The notes under the pieces are model-generated. The model did no database searches. It had not been told where the DNA came from and was given only the letters and a program-made list of their open reading frames with translations. Positions 53,001-55,329 of a stretch of 55,329 nucleotides of DNA are shown here, piece after piece (positions within the stretch are counted from its first letter, which is position 1; each line of letters opens with the position of its first letter). The DNA is from JBMYRH01 sp049602155 (GTDB lineage: Bacteria > Myxococcota_A > UBA9042 > PHBI01 > JBMYRH01), in the NCBI GenBank assembly GCA_049602155.1, contig JBMYRH010000034.1:1-55329 (forward strand), read 5' to 3'. The position numbers were made by a program, and so were the translations under genes.

Positions 53001-55329
53001 TCGATGAGCCCTTCGTGGCCAGGGCCAGGGCCGACGAGGGCGTCGGCTGTCATGGCGTGACTGAGGGCCGCTTCGGGGCGCCCCAGTCGGTCGATGGCGT
53101 TCTCAGCCCGTTGAAGGCCGAGCGAGATCTTCGCGCTCTTGTCGCCTGCGATCTCCAGGCGGCGTTGAAGCACCAGGTCCAGCGCTTCCCAGTCGTCGTC
53201 CTCGCGGGCTAACCGCTCAAGGGTGCGCAGGGCGTCGTGATCCTGTGGCGAGATCTCAAGGATCCCGCCACAGGCGGCTCGCAGCGCGCCGACGAAGCTC
53301 GCGCTCGAACTCGCGATGTCTCGTTTACGTGTCAGGAGTTCAAGTCGACGCTCTCGCTTGAGGTCGTCGGCAGTGAGGGCCAGATCAAGCAATGCGATCA
53401 GGCCGGCGTGGTCCTCGTTGGCGCTGTGCATCGCCTCGAGCCGCTGGAACGCCTCTTCTTGCTGCGGGGCAGCGCGAAGGACGTGCTCAAGGGCATGCTG
53501 AACACGCTTGCTGTCTCCATGTTGCGCTTCAATTTGTTCCGCAAGCCAGAGCCCGATCGAGACCTTCGCAGGGCAGATCGGCATCGCATCCAAGGACGCC
53601 TTGGCGGCGTCGAACACCATCATCCAGAGTCCGCCCTCTTCGGCGCGGGGTGCGGTGTCGTTCCAGAGGCTTTGGCGCTCCGGGAATTTAGACGCGCCCA
53701 TGAGCAGCGCCGCCAGCGCTTCCCTCTGCGCATCTCCGATGAGATCGACGGTGCTCACCCAGCGTCGGGTGATCGCCTCGCCCTCTTCGGCATCTGTGCA
53801 GTGAGTGAGCTGAATTTGGAGCATCTCTGCGGTGGCGCTCCAGTCTTCTGCGGCTTTCATCCTCGCTTCAAGGCGCACTGCGGCGCGCGCCTCCAGCCCT
53901 GGGAGGCCACAGAAGGACTTCAGGGCCGCCGTGACTTCAGGTCGGCCAGCGCCCTCAGCGAGGCTCTCATCAGCCTCAATGACGAGCGCAAGAGCGCCCT
54001 CGACATCGTCCAGCTGCTCACGGGCGATCGTGGCCCGCTCCAAAAGGACAGGGATAGCGTCCAATCGGTTGGACATCAGCTCTGCGCGCTGCGCTAGAGA
54101 GGTGTCTAGGGCGACCCAGTCACCACCGGAGCGTGCTGCACGAGCGACGAGCTCGAGTGCTTGATGGCTCCCTGCATTGAGCTCCAAAGCGGCCATAGCG
54201 CTTACACGCGCGGCCTCGATATCGTTGAGGTGGGTCTCTTGAATGGCCGCCATACGCAGCAGAACTGTCGCTCGGGCGCCCTCGGGAAGTGAGAGTCCGC
54301 TAAGCTGGCGTTCCAGTGCCTTGAGCTGAGCATCGTAGCGGCCCGCGTCGGCGTGGAGTTGCTCCACGGCCTCCATGGCGCCTCGATCCGCGGGGAGGGC
54401 CTCTAAGACGGCCTCATAAGCCCACACGGCGGTCTCAGGTCTGCCCTGAGCGACCATTGTGTCCCCTAGCCAGCGCGCATGCGCTCCACGGATGGACGCA
54501 TCGGCGATAGCCTCAAGGGCAGCCTCACCTTCATCGAAGATCTCGTCCCAGTAGCCCGTCTCTTCTCCGAGCACCTCAATCGCGCTGCGCAAGCTCAGGT
54601 CCGACGGTAGCAGGCGGAATGTCGGGAGCGCTGTCTTCAGGGCGAGCCGTGGGTCGCGCAGGTGGTCCTTTGCGACAGCCATGGTCTCCATGGTCAACGC
54701 GACGTTGTCCGCCCGACCTTCGATCTTCAGCTGCGCCATCAGCACCTTGTAGAGCTGCTCCCAGCGCTTGAGCTGACGGTACGGAGCCTGCAGCCGCTGC
54801 GAGGCCTCAAGGCGTGTCTCACGATGCGTCGTCAGAGACTCCAGCAGCGCGATGAGCGGTGCGGGAGGGGCCTCCTCGATCAGCGCGTCGGTGTGCGCGA
54901 GATGGGCGATGGCGTCCAAGGGCTTGCCGAGCTCGTTGAGGGCCAGCTCGGCCCGGGCGATGTGGAAGCCGAGCTGCTCCTGCGCCCCTTCGGCGAGGGA
55001 CAGCTGCTTCGCGAGCACCACGTCGAGGGCATCCCAGTCTTCGCGACCTCGCTCGATCCGCGCCAAGCGGTGCAGCGCGTCTAGGTGCTCGGGCAGGAGG
55101 TCGAGCGCAGCGCGCGTCGCCTTCCCGGCGGTGTGCAGGTTACCCAACTGGCGCTCGGCGATGTCTGCTTTGCGCAGCCACCAAGTGACGGCGACCTCTG
55201 GGGTCAGGTCCTCGCTCTTGAGCGCGGCGTCACAGAGGTCCATCAACCTGTCCCAGCGCTGACTGTGCTCGTAGAGCTGCACCAGTCGTCCGCTGTACTC
55301 GGGCTCGTGGGCCAACTCTGGCAAGAGCT
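50063..55329 (-). CDS. Giant TPR-repeat protein (5' end outside window)
   Basis: At least 1755 residues; the frame stays open to the window edge, so the start is not seen (the first codon after a potential TTG at 55322 is ordinary Leu). The whole visible part is helical TPR repeats with 'ALxLNxGxHxALELVARAARSGGDW' and 'LEREENWEGLVQVLAARAERE'-type units of ~34 residues, rich in Glu, Ala, Leu, Arg and Trp. There is no visible membrane helix. TPR arrays this long are found in myxobacteria and Bradymonadota and probably form a solenoid that binds many partners. Its stop couples to the TSP3 lipoprotein (one-base gap), so it may assist export or assembly of that lipoprotein. Confidence 0.85.
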   Translation of the reverse strand, partial: LLPELAHEPEYSGRLVQLYEHSQRWDRLMDLCDAALKSEDLTPEVAVTWWLRKADIAERQLGNLHTAGKATRAALDLLPEHLDALHRLARIERGREDWDALDVVLAKQLSLAEGAQEQLGFHIARAELALNELGKPLDAIAHLAHTDALIEEAPPAPLIALLESLTTHRETRLEASQRLQAPYRQLKRWEQLYKVLMAQLKIEGRADNVALTMETMAVAKDHLRDPRLALKTALPTFRLLPSDLSLRSAIEVLGEETGYWDEIFDEGEAALEAIADASIRGAHARWLGDTMVAQGRPETAVWAYEAVLEALPADRGAMEAVEQLHADAGRYDAQLKALERQLSGLSLPEGARATVLLRMAAIQETHLNDIEAARVSAMAALELNAGSHQALELVARAARSGGDWVALDTSLAQRAELMSNRLDAIPVLLERATIAREQLDDVEGALALVIEADESLAEGAGRPEVTAALKSFCGLPGLEARAAVRLEARMKAAEDWSATAEMLQIQLTHCTDAEEGEAITRRWVSTVDLIGDAQREALAALLMGASKFPERQSLWNDTAPRAEEGGLWMMVFDAAKASLDAMPICPAKVSIGLWLAEQIEAQHGDSKRVQHALEHVLRAAPQQEEAFQRLEAMHSANEDHAGLIALLDLALTADDLKRERRLELLTRKRDIASSSASFVGALRAACGGILEISPQDHDALRTLERLAREDDDWEALDLVLQRRLEIAGDKSAKISLGLQRAENAIDRLGRPEAALSHAMTADALVGPGPGHEGLIDLFENLLEHESTREAAAARLETRYRVRKDWARLFNVLAVLRTTLTAGEQVEALTVEMVRLAHDELSDPSAALQTALDSFKGFPERIGLRTWIVDLAKETDAWPRVFETVEAVLEADEDPAQVETLALWLGGLYVAQGGHREEAIRTFARVHALDAENLVAMDALEALYAEADDLAALRELLETRLKQAKDKERGEILQKLAEWTQRAEGPVAALAWWKELLWERPDHTAARTAVIALLDVEETADTAAGLLEPIFQREENWEGLVQVLAARAEREPDPTQSVALWMRLASLRETELNDATSAFDAYAKALDASPERRDVLRGLERMAESADLWLPLSEKLEHLVEVIETPSRRAELLVRLGELYESQLERPDRAIDALRAALKLDEENRPVLKGLRRLYEHAKQQEPLLEVTRRLAGLARRPLEARELWVAVQELCDSLDDRAGTLEATRKLLEYNPEDEPAMIRLMELLEAVGEYDELSALLEQQASESNSAEKTAASLVRLALIRDTQQADAKGALAAYLQALSQIPTHEHAFKAVRQRFEEAERWSDLLAVSRRRAEALESPSEAASAWITVAQLASTKMEEPKEATRALEKALALDKRNQDVLRELGRMAESEGRIEDYLSYLTQLAEVLDDPEARRAEQVNAALIYMEQLGEVGPAETLLEAILSDVPDHEAAVDALARLRASQARYAEAAGLLERVVAGRTGRAKMDALCRLAGLYDDYLGRTNEARDLLRQALALDEAKDYTVQLAELLEQTRCWPELVALREAQYEQAEGLGDQSDMALVLAKLYLHKLNDDEGFEAWIAKAQGARRDNPKVVEALIDFYAGREQWDRVAPRLEWLVRYLEAKRLTKQLTVRAHELASLMERLEQPQEALDYYKLSMQTDGTYLPNLVDYGRFLVRQGRWERALRVHQNLLIQSRKLSDEVQAQVLYHLALSCHELDQRDKAKQYLNRLLSQAPDHSDGLALKARVANEAS

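Noticed and set aside
53237..54097. Forward frame inside the TPR gene
   Set aside because: It is covered by the long, well-supported TPR reading frame.

Overview
The window is about 55 kb of GC-rich DNA carrying a dense set of exported, cysteine-rich, repeat-built proteins. It most likely comes from a myxobacterium-like deltaproteobacterial lineage (Myxococcota or Bradymonadota). The reasons are MopE-type 'CDGxDxDCDG' repeats, thrombospondin type 3 repeats, Dictyostelium-type CTDC repeats, a myxo-type disulfide repeat, a MYXO-CTERM-like C-terminal sorting tail, PEGA/TPR proteins and a giant TPR protein. The species cannot be named from the sequence alone. I saw no rRNA, tRNA, CRISPR array, insertion sequence or phage gene.

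Layout. 1-2829: 3' part of a secreted glycoside hydrolase with carbohydrate-binding-like modules, followed by a clear terminator. 3167-8619: Cys-rich lipoprotein, a coupled PEGA/TPR protein plus Cys-rich lipoprotein pair, and a lipoprotein acid-phosphatase-like phosphoesterase. 8814-11407: permuted papain-like amidase coupled to a beta-helix protein with a MYXO-CTERM-like tail. 11357-13678: split YeeE/YedE sulfur transporter, a zinc-ribbon plus TerB-like gene pair, and an SRPBCC protein. 13817-26722: a run of large Cys-rich lipoproteins (MopE-like, 21-bp VNTR, CTDC-repeat, CCC-repeat), with a ferritin-like diiron protein coupled to one of them. 26739-31427: GGDEF/EAL protein coupled to a STAS-like protein, a membrane phosphoesterase and a flavin amine oxidase. 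31531-36408: lectin lipoprotein, methyltransferase, PglC-type sugar transferase with a GNAT acetyltransferase, and an exported MsrB-MsrA fusion. 36720-42215: a ten-repeat Cys-rich lipoprotein, an SDR and a PNGase F-like lipoprotein. 42270-46900: HlyIII/PAQR membrane protein, a degenerate nucleotide-cyclase-like regulator and a HEAT-repeat secreted protein. 47276-55329: a PRMT-like methyltransferase, a TSP3-repeat lipoprotein, and the giant TPR protein that runs off the window.

The common theme is the cell envelope. About twelve proteins carry lipoprotein-type signals, usually followed by an acidic Asp/Glu/Thr/Ala-rich linker and a disulfide-rich or carbohydrate-related domain. Glycan-related genes (GH, lectin, PNGase F-like, PglC-like) and protein-repair or redox genes (MsrBA, ferritin-like) fit a heavily decorated surface. 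The least familiar units are the CCC-repeat lipoprotein coupled to a diiron protein, the zinc-ribbon/TerB pair, the ten-copy 52-residue six-Cys repeat protein, and the cyclase-like protein lacking a metal-binding Asp.
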